Positions 34,500-43,426 of a stretch of DNA of 64,000 nucleotides are shown here, piece by piece. A program made the translations under genes and the position numbers. The stretch is from the NCBI GenBank assembly GCA_019752045.1, contig JAIEMP010000005.1, positions 1-64,000 on the forward strand. Reading direction: 5' to 3'. Every line of letters starts with the position of its first letter. Positions within the stretch are counted from its first letter, which is position 1. The notes under the pieces were generated by a model. The model was not told the origin of the DNA and did no database searches. It worked only from the letters and a program-made list of their open reading frames with translations. This DNA is from Chitinophagaceae bacterium. Its GTDB lineage: Bacteria > Bacteroidota > Bacteroidia > Chitinophagales > Chitinophagaceae.

Positions 34500-35654
34500 T
34501 TAAATGTTTACCACTTCAGTCCATGGCATTACATTCATCGTTTCAGTTACACTTACAGTTTTATTCCCGCCATTTACTAAAATACAATTGCTTTTGGGTT
34601 GTAGTTTTTGCCAATACTTTAACCCACGGAGCATGTTGCTGTCTGCTTTATTACCTGCTTTTATTTCTATTGCCATTGGTTCGCCATCCCGTTCCATAAT
34701 TAAATCAACTTCGTTGCCAATGCTATCCCTGAAATAATACATGCCTTCGTTTAGTCCTGCATTAAAATTGTTTTTTTTAATTTCTGTGATAACCCAGTTT
34801 TCAAAAATGCTTCCGTAAGCAGCATGCTTTTGTAAAGCTGTTATACTTTTTATACCAAGCAGGTGGCTAAGCAAGCCCGTATCATAAAAATAGAGCTTTG
34901 GGCTTTTTACAATCCGCTTGTTCATATTGTTATACCAGGGCTGCAGCAGGTAAATGATATAACTGTTTTCCAACAGGCCAAGCCAGGCCAAAATAGTTTT
35001 GTTATCAACCCCCGTTTGTTTTGCCAGTTCATCCCGGTTAAGGATTTGACCGGCATAGTTGGCACATAAATAAATGAAGCGGCTAAAAGCAGCAAGGTTG
35101 GTAATGTTTCGTAAGAGTCTTACATCTCTTTGCACATATGTTTGCACATAACTATTGAGCCATGTACCGGGTATTAGTTTCTCATTCCAAATTTCCGGGT
35201 AGCCTCCGGTAAGTATATGTTTGTTTACTTCCTTTTCTGCCAGCTTTGCATTTACTAATTCGGCATAACTAAAAGGGAGTAACGAAAGATAACCAGCCCT
35301 GCCTGCCAGCGATTGTGATACCTGCTCCTGCAATAAAAAATTATTGGAGCCGGTGAGAATGAACTGCCCCCGTTTTGTATTGTTATCTAATATCTCCTGC
35401 AGGTAACGAAAGATATGCGGCACCCGCTGCACTTCATCAAACACAGCACCATTGCGGTATTGTTTTAAGAAGGCTTCAGGATTTAGTTCTGCTTCATGTT
35501 GTACCGATGGGTTTTCAAAATTTACATATGGTTTGTCTTTAAACAATTGTTTACTCAAAGTAGTTTTACCACTTTGCCGTGGACCTGTAATACACAATGC
35601 CCTGAATTGTGTGAGAGCTTGTTTTGCTTCTGGCAGTATGAACCGGGGTACCAT
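34500..35654 (-). CDS. AAA ATPase with DUF4143 domain
   Basis: This 384-residue protein has Walker A GPRQSGKTT (24-32), Walker B-like GAVFDEVQR, sensor FILTGSNNFLL, and a C-terminal DUF4143 region with a PD-(D/E)XK-like stretch (GNEVDLIMERDGEPMAIEIKAGN). Such proteins are common in Bacteroidota and often mobile; roles in DNA processing or stress are proposed but not settled. The upstream region holds a 25-base palindrome within direct repeats, suggesting tight control. Confidence 0.85.
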   Translation of the reverse strand: MVPRFILPEAKQALTQFRALCITGPRQSGKTTLSKQLFKDKPYVNFENPSVQHEAELNPEAFLKQYRNGAVFDEVQRVPHIFRYLQEILDNNTKRGQFILTGSNNFLLQEQVSQSLAGRAGYLSLLPFSYAELVNAKLAEKEVNKHILTGGYPEIWNEKLIPGTWLNSYVQTYVQRDVRLLRNITNLAAFSRFIYLCANYAGQILNRDELAKQTGVDNKTILAWLGLLENSYIIYLLQPWYNNMNKRIVKSPKLYFYDTGLLSHLLGIKSITALQKHAAYGSIFENWVITEIKKNNFNAGLNEGMYYFRDSIGNEVDLIMERDGEPMAIEIKAGNKADSNMLRGLKYWQKLQPKSNCILVNGGNKTVSVTETMNVMPWTEVVNI

Positions 35655-35672
35655 ATCAATTCCATTTTTGTA

Positions 35673-35732
35673 AAAATATGTAAAATATGGAATTCAATTC
35701 CATATTTAGCAAAATATGTAAAATCCGGAATT
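35673..35732 (-). promoter_or_regulatory. palindrome and direct repeats before the DUF4143 ATPase
   Basis: A 25-base perfect palindrome (35683-35707: AAATATGGAATT, one C, then the complement) starts 29 bases upstream of the ATPase start. It is embedded in a near-exact 22-base direct repeat (35673-35694 and 35711-35732, two mismatches). A third half-site, AATTCCAT, lies at about 35658, next to the start codon. The arrangement fits a repressor operator. Confidence 0.6.
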
Positions 35733-35747
35733 GGTGAACTTGTACAT

Positions 35748-35936
35748 TTACCTTTTCTTCTTCGGCTGTTGCTGTGTGCTGCAATGAATACCACCGCCAT
35801 TCCAGTTAAGCCACACAGCATCATTTTGTTCCCATTCTGCAGGCATGTAAAATGTTTCGGCAGGGCGTTCCTGTTTGTTGGAAGTACAACTAAGAACAAA
35901 GATTATAGTCAGAAGAATAAAAGAGAGTTGTTTCAT
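35748..35936 (-). pseudogene. internally deleted agmatine/peptidylarginine deiminase remnant
   Basis: This 62-codon frame has a lipoprotein-type signal (ILLTIIFVLSCTS). It then reads FYMPAEWEQNDAVWLNWN, the start of agmatine deiminase-type enzymes, and continues directly with GGGIHCSTQQQP, which in that family is the catalytic-Cys segment near the C-terminus. So about 280-300 codons are missing and the frame is kept across the junction. The normal enzyme has roughly 340-370 residues. It is presumably non-functional, since it lacks the Asp/His catalytic residues of the middle. It lies 11 bases beyond the last array gene, in the same direction. Confidence 0.75.
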
Positions 35937-35947
35937 GTCTGATAATT

Positions 35948-36871
35948 TTACTCAAGATGATATTCTTTTTGTAAAAAGGCAATGATACGGACCGCCTTTT
36001 CATGTAACAATGTGAGCCTCGTATAAAGAATCCGGTTACTTCCTTTTAATTGATGAAAACGGTAAGCTAAATCCTGGTGCAGGGAAGCATCATAAGAACG
36101 AAGCGGTGGATTACCTACAGGTTTATGAATGTTGTTGTCATCATCCAGCATTTGATCAAAAACATACGGATTAAATATGCCGGATATAAAAGGATCAGCA
36201 TCTCTCCGCTCATCCCTTTCGTCTGCTATATTACCAAGAACAGTTTCTACCAGTTTTTGATAACTGATGATACTGTCTGCCGCCTGTTCACTCCGGATAA
36301 GCCTCAATCCTCCTGAATTCCTTAACTGGGTAATGGTTCTGTCGCTTGATTGAAAACGCCTCGTTCTTAAAAGAACTCTTGCTAAATAATAAATGTCACT
36401 TTCGCTGCCTTTGATCGTTTGAGTTTCTAAAAAGTGCATCATGGAATCCAATTGTTCTTTCCTTGATATTTGGTAAACAAGATTCCGGTTGATAGAAGCT
36501 GTGTCTGTTTTCAGATCTTCTATGTAAGATCTGATGAACTGTTTTTCCCGGCTGTTTTCTATTACATGCTCCAACTGGTACTCTGCCAAAAAACCGCAGA
36601 ACACAGCGAGGAACAACATTAAAAATTCCCAGAAATAACTTTTCCAGTTTTTCTTTCCATGACCTTCGTGAGAGTGATGATGTACTTCCATATCTATTAT
36701 GTCTGATGTAGGATTTATGATGTCTGATGTGTCTGCCGGAACAATGGGTTCATCAGTTGAAGGATCGTTTAACTGTTGTTCATTGTTTGGTGGCATTACT
36801 TTCCCGCTAGAAGACGGGATTTCGTTTTGCTCAGCCTCTTCGTTGTTGACAGGTTTATTTTCTTCACTCAT
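35948..36871 (-). CDS. array paralogue 1: MEVHHH-type single-pass membrane protein
   Basis: This is the last of eight paralogues in the operon (307 residues). The order is an acidic, Pro/Ser/Thr-rich tail (1-60), His cluster MEVHHHSHEGHGKK (61-74), a membrane segment (WEFLMLFLAVFCGFLAEY, about 80-98), then a ~205-residue helical domain. By the positive-inside rule (KKNWK before the segment) the tail is cytoplasmic and the helical domain periplasmic. The ectodomain carries the family motif QLRNSGGLRLI (about 193-203) and ends EYHLE. The motif recalls DUF6090-type proteins. No function is known. It overlaps paralogue 2 by 8 bases. Confidence 0.75.
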   Translation of the reverse strand: MSEENKPVNNEEAEQNEIPSSSGKVMPPNNEQQLNDPSTDEPIVPADTSDIINPTSDIIDMEVHHHSHEGHGKKNWKSYFWEFLMLFLAVFCGFLAEYQLEHVIENSREKQFIRSYIEDLKTDTASINRNLVYQISRKEQLDSMMHFLETQTIKGSESDIYYLARVLLRTRRFQSSDRTITQLRNSGGLRLIRSEQAADSIISYQKLVETVLGNIADERDERRDADPFISGIFNPYVFDQMLDDDNNIHKPVGNPPLRSYDASLHQDLAYRFHQLKGSNRILYTRLTLLHEKAVRIIAFLQKEYHLE

Positions 36872-37808
36872 TTTTTAAATGATATTGTTCGTTAATAAGA
36901 CGGATCAACTTTTCTCCTTTTTCAAGTAATCGCTTTTTATATTCAGTCAAACCAATTCTTGTGTTCTTGATATAATGCACCCAGCCGGCCAGGTCGCCCA
37001 ATAACTTTTTATCATTCGTACGTAAAGCAGGGTTATTAACAGGCCGCACTACTGTATTTGTAGAATTTATTTCATTAAATGCAAAAGCACTAAAAATTTG
37101 CACCGCAATTTTTCTGTATTCATTGGTTTCACTCTGCTCTGTTAATTCTAAGGATTGAATTTGAGGCAACTCCGAATAATAAGACATAATTGCATTTGCT
37201 ACCTGTTCCTTTCTTATCAACCTGAAACCTCCCGAGTTTTTCATTTGATCAATGGTACGGGTATTGGCAGGGAAGATGTCGTTTTTAGATGCTAACCTTG
37301 CGTAGTAATACAAATCATTGCTGTTTAAAGTGGCCGAAGGGGAATGAATCATAATAATTAAACTATCCAGCAGTTCCTGTTTTCTTTTGTAGATGCTTTG
37401 CTGATCATTAATATAACTGATATCTTCTTTAATATCATTCACTAAAGAATTCATAAACTGTCGTTCCCTGTCTCTTTCAATCTTATGCTCTAACTGATAC
37501 TCTGCCATAAACCCACAAAACACAGCAAGGAACAACATTAAAAATTCCCAGAAATAACTTTTCCAGTTTTTCTTTCCATGACTTTCGTGTGAGTGATGAT
37601 GTACTTCCATATCTTGTTCTTTATCCTCCATAGCTTTAGCGTCGGAGGGAGTTACGGGTGGTGGGTTATGAGTTATGGGTTGGTCAGCTTCAACAATGGG
37701 TTCATCAGTTGAAGGGTTGTTCAACTGAGGTTCTTGCTGTGGACTATCGTCTGTTGACGGTAGACTGTTTTCTTCTTCGTTGTGGATGGGTTTGTTTTCT
37801 TCCATCAA
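36864..37808 (-). CDS. array paralogue 2: MEVHHH-type single-pass membrane protein
   Basis: The protein has 314 residues. The His cluster at 67-78 (MEVHHHSHESHGKK) and membrane segment at about 86-104 differ from paralogue 1 by only a few residues, while the ectodomain has diverged (QMKNSGGFRLI motif, end EYHLKNE). The linker part TPSDAKAMEDK comes from a small palindromic element (37624-37650). It overlaps paralogue 1 by 8 bases and paralogue 3 by 4. Confidence 0.75.
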   Translation of the reverse strand: MMEENKPIHNEEENSLPSTDDSPQQEPQLNNPSTDEPIVEADQPITHNPPPVTPSDAKAMEDKEQDMEVHHHSHESHGKKNWKSYFWEFLMLFLAVFCGFMAEYQLEHKIERDRERQFMNSLVNDIKEDISYINDQQSIYKRKQELLDSLIIMIHSPSATLNSNDLYYYARLASKNDIFPANTRTIDQMKNSGGFRLIRKEQVANAIMSYYSELPQIQSLELTEQSETNEYRKIAVQIFSAFAFNEINSTNTVVRPVNNPALRTNDKKLLGDLAGWVHYIKNTRIGLTEYKKRLLEKGEKLIRLINEQYHLKNE

Positions 37809-38746
37809 TCTGTATTTGAGTTAAAACTGTATTCTTTATTAATCATTTGAATAAGCCTTTTTGCCCGGTTTTGAAGGGCATTTCCCATGCGGACATAAAA
37901 TTTAATGGTAGCCGTATAATAATGATAATTGAGCGAAACGGTGTTTATATCCTTCGCATCAGTTGAAAGTAATTCAGGTTTCATTGCGGGTTTGGTAAGA
38001 GTTGTTCGCTGTCCACCTAAAGTAGTAGCACCCGTAATTCTTGTACTAATCATTTGCTGAAAAACATAACCGTCAAATAACAAGGCATTACCTCTATGAA
38101 TTTCATCCATCTTCAAACGAAGCAGATCAATTTGATTAGCCAGCCACTGAAAGGATACATAATACGCACCAATACTATCCAGCAATTCTTTGCTTTTTAT
38201 ATACCGGAGCAGTCCCGCAGTTTTAAGCTGGTCAAAAGACTTTGAGTTGGTATAATAATATCCAAGATTGGCAGTAACCGTTCTGGCGGCAAAATAAATC
38301 TCGGTGGTATTTTTATTATTTGAGTGCAACATCTCAATCAGTGAATCGGCCATCTGCGCCCCATAACTATTGCGGTCTGTTACCGAATCAAAAAGAATAA
38401 TGTCTGCCTGAAGATCAGATAACATGGAGTTTAACTGTGTCTTCACTTCTTTTTTGTGAAGGATGACTTCTCTGGTATTCTCAGCATAAAATCCCAGAGA
38501 GACAGCGAGGAATAACATTAAAAATTCCCAGAAATATGATTTCCAGTTTTTCTTATGATGAGGTGCAGCAGGGTCGTGGGCGTGGTGATGTACTTCCATT
38601 TCTTTTATGTCTGATGGTGTATTTATGATGGCTGATGTTTCAGCAGCAGGTACAAGAGGTTCATCAGTTGAAGGATTGTTCAACTGTTGCTCATTGTTTG
38701 GCGGCTTTATTTCTTCTTCGTTGTATATGGGTTTGTTTTGTTCCAT
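37805..38746 (-). CDS. array paralogue 3: MEVHHH-type single-pass membrane protein, divergent
   Basis: The protein has 313 residues. The His cluster is of the longer type MEVHHHAHDPAAPHHKK (50-66). The end of the membrane segment reads AVSLGFYAENTREV instead of FCGFLAEYQLEH, so this copy and paralogue 4 form a sub-type. The ectodomain motif reads QLKTAGLLRYI and the C-terminus departs from the consensus (EYSFNSNTD). The stop overlaps the next start by 4 bases. Confidence 0.75.
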   Translation of the reverse strand: MEQNKPIYNEEEIKPPNNEQQLNNPSTDEPLVPAAETSAIINTPSDIKEMEVHHHAHDPAAPHHKKNWKSYFWEFLMLFLAVSLGFYAENTREVILHKKEVKTQLNSMLSDLQADIILFDSVTDRNSYGAQMADSLIEMLHSNNKNTTEIYFAARTVTANLGYYYTNSKSFDQLKTAGLLRYIKSKELLDSIGAYYVSFQWLANQIDLLRLKMDEIHRGNALLFDGYVFQQMISTRITGATTLGGQRTTLTKPAMKPELLSTDAKDINTVSLNYHYYTATIKFYVRMGNALQNRAKRLIQMINKEYSFNSNTD

Positions 38747-38749
38747 TGT

Positions 38750-39697
38750 TTACTTGAGATGGTATTCATTCTTAAGATCATTTATCAATTCATCGGCCAG
38801 CAACTTCGTTGGCTTTAACCGACTATCAATATTAAAACGCAAATTCCGTTGCTGAACAATGGCCATATTCAACAACAACATTATTTTATCCCTTTTTGGT
38901 TCGAGCGATTCCGTTTTAATTGAAAAGTAATTCTCGATTAATGCGGATGACAAGGAATCAATAGATGCAATTCTGTATTTAGATAAAAGTTGATGGTAAG
39001 ATGGGGCGATTATTTCATTGATGCTGTTCAATAAAGTATTGCCTCTTGTTTGATGATTACTGAATTCTCCTTCCGTTTGATTTACCATGGCTTCATACTT
39101 CATTAATTTTTCTAACAGCGAATAATTTTTAAAATAACGAAGGCTACCCGAATTTTTAATTTGCTCAAATGTGGCCCTGTTCCATGAAAATGTTTCAGTC
39201 CAGTATAAAAATCGGGTGTAAAAGGAAAATGCAGCCGCATTTCTTCCTTCCAGCTTTCTTTTAGAAACCTGAAGCAAGCTGTCTACAAAAACAATATATC
39301 GTTCGGACTTTATCTGATGTGAGTCTGATGATAATTTATCACTCTCCAAATCTTTTATTAATGATTTGGCAAATTCTTTTGCACGGAGGTGTTCTATATA
39401 ATGTTCACGTTGATTTTCTACAAGAAAGCCAAGTGTAATGGCCAGGAACAACATTAAAAATTCCCAGAAATAACTTTTCCAGTTTTTCTTATGATGCGGT
39501 GCAGCAGGGTCGTGGGCGTGGTGATGTACTTCCATGTTTTTGATGTCTGATGTAGGATTTATGATGGCTGATGTGTCTGCAGGAACAATGGGTTCATCAG
39601 TTGAAGAAGTGTTCAACTGCGGTTCTTGCTGTGGACTATCGTCTGTTGATGGTAGACTTTTTTCTTCCTCGTTGTGGATGGGTTTGTTTTCTTCCAT
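38750..39697 (-). CDS. array paralogue 4: MEVHHH-type single-pass membrane protein
   Basis: The protein has 315 residues. The His cluster is MEVHHHAHDPAAPHHKK (55-71), the membrane segment (about 77-95) ends AITLGFLVENQREH, the ectodomain motif is QIKNSGSLRYF and the C-terminus is EYHLK. Three bases separate it from paralogue 3 and three from paralogue 5. The N-terminal tail shares blocks with paralogues 1 and 2 (DSPQQEPQLN, SAIINPTSDIK). Confidence 0.75.
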   Translation of the reverse strand: MEENKPIHNEEEKSLPSTDDSPQQEPQLNTSSTDEPIVPADTSAIINPTSDIKNMEVHHHAHDPAAPHHKKNWKSYFWEFLMLFLAITLGFLVENQREHYIEHLRAKEFAKSLIKDLESDKLSSDSHQIKSERYIVFVDSLLQVSKRKLEGRNAAAFSFYTRFLYWTETFSWNRATFEQIKNSGSLRYFKNYSLLEKLMKYEAMVNQTEGEFSNHQTRGNTLLNSINEIIAPSYHQLLSKYRIASIDSLSSALIENYFSIKTESLEPKRDKIMLLLNMAIVQQRNLRFNIDSRLKPTKLLADELINDLKNEYHLK

Positions 39698-39700
39698 AAA

Positions 39701-40648
39701 TTAGTTGAGATGATATTCTTTTTCTAAAAACTGTATGATTCCCGGAATCCTGTTTTGTAAATTGGTCAGTTGAACGATATAAAATTTAATAACATCTTTC
39801 TTGAATACTGCAAGGTTTGCATATTCTTTAATTATTCTTTCATCATTGGTAAGTAAAGTGAATTTTTTATTAGAGTTTAATATTTCCCGGACGTTTGTGC
39901 TGTTATAATCAAGTAGGTATTCGCTGTCAAATAGTTTAACAGACAATTCAAAAAGCAATTTACCAGAATAATCCACTCCCTCTCCCTGACCTTCTGCATA
40001 CTCACTAACGACATCATATCGAATAATACTGTCTGTTGCAGCTCTGTTCCTGATTAGGCGAAAGCCACCGGAATTTTTCAATTGTAAAATGGTTGTTTTA
40101 GAAAAAAGCATTTTATTGAGTTGAGTACTATATTTTCTATGGAAATAGTATAAGCCTCTCATACTGCTGTCAGTGATGGGCTTCCGGTAAACGCTTTGTA
40201 AAAGACTGTCAAATCCTGATACTTGTTGTTTATTAAGGTCGATGATTCTTGCAATTCGGATGCTATCTGTTTTCAAGTCATCTACCATTGATTTAATATA
40301 TTGTTTCTCCCTTTGGTGTTCAATGGTATGTTCCAATTGGTACTCTGCTAAAAATCCGCAGAACACTGCTAGGAATAACATTAAAAATTCCCAGAAATAA
40401 CTTTTCCAGTTTTTCTTATGATGAGGTGCAGCAGGGTCGTGGGCATGATGATGTACTTCCATGTTTTCTATGGTTGAAGGTTGAGGGTTTAAGGGTGAAG
40501 GTGGTTCAACTTCAGGAGTTGTTTCAGCAGCGGGCGCAATGGTTTCATCAGTTGAAGAAGTTTTCAACTGCGGTTCTTGCTGTTGACTGTCGTCTGTTGA
40601 CGGTGGACTTTTTCCTTCTTCGTTGTGGATGGGTTTGTTTTCTTCCAT
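39701..40648 (-). CDS. array paralogue 5: MEVHHH-type single-pass membrane protein
   Basis: The protein has 315 residues. The His cluster is of the PAAPHH type (63-79) but the membrane segment is of the FCGFLAEYQLEH type. It therefore combines the features of the two sub-types and looks like a recombinant. The ectodomain motif is QLKNSGGFRLI and the C-terminus EYHLN. Gaps of three bases lie on each side. Confidence 0.75.
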   Translation of the reverse strand: MEENKPIHNEEGKSPPSTDDSQQQEPQLKTSSTDETIAPAAETTPEVEPPSPLNPQPSTIENMEVHHHAHDPAAPHHKKNWKSYFWEFLMLFLAVFCGFLAEYQLEHTIEHQREKQYIKSMVDDLKTDSIRIARIIDLNKQQVSGFDSLLQSVYRKPITDSSMRGLYYFHRKYSTQLNKMLFSKTTILQLKNSGGFRLIRNRAATDSIIRYDVVSEYAEGQGEGVDYSGKLLFELSVKLFDSEYLLDYNSTNVREILNSNKKFTLLTNDERIIKEYANLAVFKKDVIKFYIVQLTNLQNRIPGIIQFLEKEYHLN

Positions 40649-40651
40649 AAA

Positions 40652-41638
40652 CTATTTGAGATGATATTCTTCTGTTACTAATGCAAGTGTTTCTTCTGCC
40701 AGTTTCTTTGTCCGCATATTATCCCTCATAGATTGCAGGTAAAGTGTTTTTACCTGGTTGATGTATTTCAAAAAGATTTTTTTATCTGTATCTGCTAATT
40801 TTGAAATGGCAATATCAGAAGGTAAATTCCTTTTATCTTTTCTGCCGACAAGAACCGTATCCGCCATCAGTTGTTCATCAGTATAAGCTCTTAATGACTT
40901 TTCAATAATTAAGGGGTCCAGCAGTTTTTCAAGATGCTGATTAATTTGATTTGCCAGCTCTGTCTGCAGTGGTTCGTATTCTTTATTGTTTCGCACCAAC
41001 ACATCATATTTAATCAATGCATTTGAAACGTTTATTTTACGTACCAGCCTCAGGTTACCACCATTTTTTAGTTGTTGCATGGTTCTATCCGATGGGTGGA
41101 ACCGAAAAATATCCCAATAAGGAAATTCATACAATTCATGTACTTTTCTTCCATTTATAAGATATTCATCACTGGCAATAAGATGAAACAATGTATCCAG
41201 TTCCCTGATGCGTGACTTTCTTAACCTGATTAATCTGTTTAATGCTGCCGAATCGGATCTCAGATCTTCAGCCATCGTTTTCATGAATTGTTTTTCTCTG
41301 CTGTTCTCAATCACGTGCTCCAGTTGATACTCTGCTAAAAATCCACAGAACACAGCAAGGAACAGCATTAAAAATTCCCAGAAATAACTTTTCCAGTTTC
41401 GTTTACCATGTTCGTGGTGGGTGTGGTGATGGACTTCCATATCTTCTACGGTTGAAGGTGAAGGGTCCGCCTCCGCTAAAGCTTCGGTGGATAAATTTAA
41501 GGTGGAGGGTTGTTCCGCATCTGCAGTTGTTTCAGCAGTTGGTTCAATGGGTTCATCAGTTGAAGGGTTGTTCAACTGATGCTTGGTGTCAGGCGGCTTT
41601 ACTTCCTCTTCGTTGTGGATGGGTTTGTTTTCTTCCAT
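40652..41638 (-). CDS. array paralogue 6: MEVHHH-type single-pass membrane protein
   Basis: The protein has 328 residues, the longest copy. The His cluster is MEVHHHTHHEHGKR (67-80). The tail is lengthened by LSTEALAEADPS, which is encoded by a small palindromic repeat (41466-41491). The ectodomain motif is QLKNGGNLRLV and the C-terminus EYHLK. Its first base is the last base of the upstream Bro-N gene's stop codon. Confidence 0.75.
   Translation of the reverse strand: MEENKPIHNEEEVKPPDTKHQLNNPSTDEPIEPTAETTADAEQPSTLNLSTEALAEADPSPSTVEDMEVHHHTHHEHGKRNWKSYFWEFLMLFLAVFCGFLAEYQLEHVIENSREKQFMKTMAEDLRSDSAALNRLIRLRKSRIRELDTLFHLIASDEYLINGRKVHELYEFPYWDIFRFHPSDRTMQQLKNGGNLRLVRKINVSNALIKYDVLVRNNKEYEPLQTELANQINQHLEKLLDPLIIEKSLRAYTDEQLMADTVLVGRKDKRNLPSDIAISKLADTDKKIFLKYINQVKTLYLQSMRDNMRTKKLAEETLALVTEEYHLK
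41466..41491. repeat. 26-base palindromic repeat inside array paralogue 6
   Basis: TCCGCC and GGTGGA pair (one G-T) around the core GCTAAAGC. A related copy sits in paralogue 8 (44246-44271, TCTGC/GCAGA pairing exactly) and a third, in the other orientation, in paralogue 2 (37624-37650, CCTCC/GGAGG). This matches a repeat type common in Chitinophagaceae genomes, from memory. Confidence 0.55.
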
Positions 41639-42462
41639 TATTTTTTCTTTGTCTTTGAGGCTATTAATCTTTTTGCGTTTGCACTACTCACTACTTTTTT
41701 TCCTGTTTTTGCTTCAATGGCTTTTCTTGTATTGCCTGCAATAGTGCCGCCCTGTTTTGCAATCAGTTTATTTTCAGTAAGATTTTTTGGCTTTTTTTCT
41801 TTGCTGATTTCTTTTGTGGTTGCTTCTGCAAGCATGTTTAATACCAATTCTAAATTGGTCATATTATCCCGCAGGTTTTCTTTCTTCAAATTTTTATGTT
41901 GCTTGTATTGCTTTACAGTTTTGCCGCTCCAAGCCTGTGTTATAATATCTGTAAGCGTTGCAAACTCTTGTCCTTTCTTTACGCCACGGCTTTCCCATTC
42001 ATCAGTTAATTCCTTTCTTACCTCAATACTTTTTAATCGTTGATTAATCCATTCCTTACTATAGCCAAGTCTTGTATAATTTTCCATAGCAAGGTCAATA
42101 CTTAATTCCGGGTCTTGACTTTCTTCCACTCTTTCATAACCTGTTTTAGCCAGCCATTGTTTAAATGGCTCTGCTTTGGGAGATGGAATGGATTGGATGA
42201 GACGGAAGAGTTGTTCAGTATCGGCAACATCGGTTAGGTACATTTTACCATCTTCTGACTGCATTTTCAGTTGTCCCATATTTTGGGACAACTGACTGCC
42301 TTCTTCCTTTAGCTTTGTCTTTAATGCGTTCCAGTATTTTCTTGGTCGTGGGCTATCGGTTAATACTTCAATAATATCTACTACAGAGAAATACCATTTC
42401 TCATCTTCCACATTCCAATGGCTGCGTATTTTTTTGTGTTCAAATAGTTTGATGTTGCTCAT
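41638..42462 (-). CDS. Bro-N domain protein (DinD-like)
   Basis: This 274-residue protein has an N-terminal Bro-N domain (KIRSHWNVEDEKWYFSVVDI, DSPRPRKYWNALKTKL) and a C-terminal part as in DNA-damage-inducible protein D (FATLTDIITQAWSGKTVKQY), ending in a Lys-rich tail. Bro-N proteins bind DNA and are typical of phages and mobile regions; DinD inhibits RecA in E. coli. It stands between paralogues 6 and 7, in the same direction. Its stop codon shares a base with the next start and there are 7 bases to the upstream copy, so it is part of the operon rather than a separate insertion with its own flanks. Confidence 0.8.
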   Translation of the reverse strand: MSNIKLFEHKKIRSHWNVEDEKWYFSVVDIIEVLTDSPRPRKYWNALKTKLKEEGSQLSQNMGQLKMQSEDGKMYLTDVADTEQLFRLIQSIPSPKAEPFKQWLAKTGYERVEESQDPELSIDLAMENYTRLGYSKEWINQRLKSIEVRKELTDEWESRGVKKGQEFATLTDIITQAWSGKTVKQYKQHKNLKKENLRDNMTNLELVLNMLAEATTKEISKEKKPKNLTENKLIAKQGGTIAGNTRKAIEAKTGKKVVSSANAKRLIASKTKKK

Positions 42463-42469
42463 ATATGAT

Positions 42470-43426
42470 TTATTTGAGATGATATTCTTTGCGTAACTCT
42501 TTCAGCAATACGGCATTAACCTCCATATATTTTTGAATATGAACCTGGCGGGTTGAGCTTAATACATTGCCTAAGTAAAAGTTCAACCTGTTTATAATAT
42601 CCTGCCGGTCAAATTTATCAACCTGGTTTAGCTTAAAAGGCACCACTTCGTTGCTTGTTTCATATTGGCGAATGTTTTCAAAAATTGTTTGCCCGTTCTT
42701 TTTCATGTAAGCATTAAAATCATAATCATAATGATTTATCAAAATCGGGTTGATGTACAGTAACCGTTGTTCCTGTTCCAAATTTTGCCTGTCAAATACA
42801 TTTTTTATTGCCACCGTTAAATCACCAATTAACTCCTGCAATGTTTCATTTTTAAAATACCGGAGTGACCCGGAGTTTTTTAATTGTTCCAGCATGATGG
42901 TTCGTGGTTCAAACAGGGTTGGGGTACGAAAACTTATTCCATATTCAAAATTGATAGCAAATGTTTTTGAAACATTGGTAAGACTGCTATCTCTGAAATA
43001 ATGTATAAGATATTTTAATGCCGATTCTTGCCTAAGCCTGTTCTCTATTTTTATTGTTGCAGTTACAGAATCTTTCTTCAATTCACTGTAAAAACTTTTC
43101 GCCAGTTCTTTTGCTCTGTCTCTTTCTATCTTATGCTCCAATTGATACTCAGCCAAAAATCCGCAGAACACAGCAAGGAACAGCATTAAAAATTCCCAGA
43201 AATAACTTTTCCAGTTTCGTTTGCCATGTTCGTGATGGGTGTGGTGATGGACTTCCATATCTTCTGTTTCTGGTTTGTAGTTTATAGTTTGTGGTTGTTC
43301 TGCATCAGCCGTTGTTTCGCCGGGTGAAATTCTTTCATCATTTGCCTCTTGCTTATGCACAGCATCCTGCGGATTGTCTGGCTGCTGTACTTCTTCCTGA
43401 TTTATGATTGGTTTGTTTTCTTCCAT
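42470..43426 (-). CDS. array paralogue 7: MEVHHH-type single-pass membrane protein
   Basis: The protein has 318 residues. The His cluster is MEVHHHTHHEHGKR (57-70), the membrane segment is at about 75-94, the ectodomain motif is QLKNSGSLRYF and the C-terminus EYHLK. The first 30 residues differ from other copies (QDAVHKQEANDERISPGE), while the adjoining block ETTADAEQP is shared with paralogue 6. The start shares one base with the stop of paralogue 8. Confidence 0.75.
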   Translation of the reverse strand: MEENKPIINQEEVQQPDNPQDAVHKQEANDERISPGETTADAEQPQTINYKPETEDMEVHHHTHHEHGKRNWKSYFWEFLMLFLAVFCGFLAEYQLEHKIERDRAKELAKSFYSELKKDSVTATIKIENRLRQESALKYLIHYFRDSSLTNVSKTFAINFEYGISFRTPTLFEPRTIMLEQLKNSGSLRYFKNETLQELIGDLTVAIKNVFDRQNLEQEQRLLYINPILINHYDYDFNAYMKKNGQTIFENIRQYETSNEVVPFKLNQVDKFDRQDIINRLNFYLGNVLSSTRQVHIQKYMEVNAVLLKELRKEYHLK

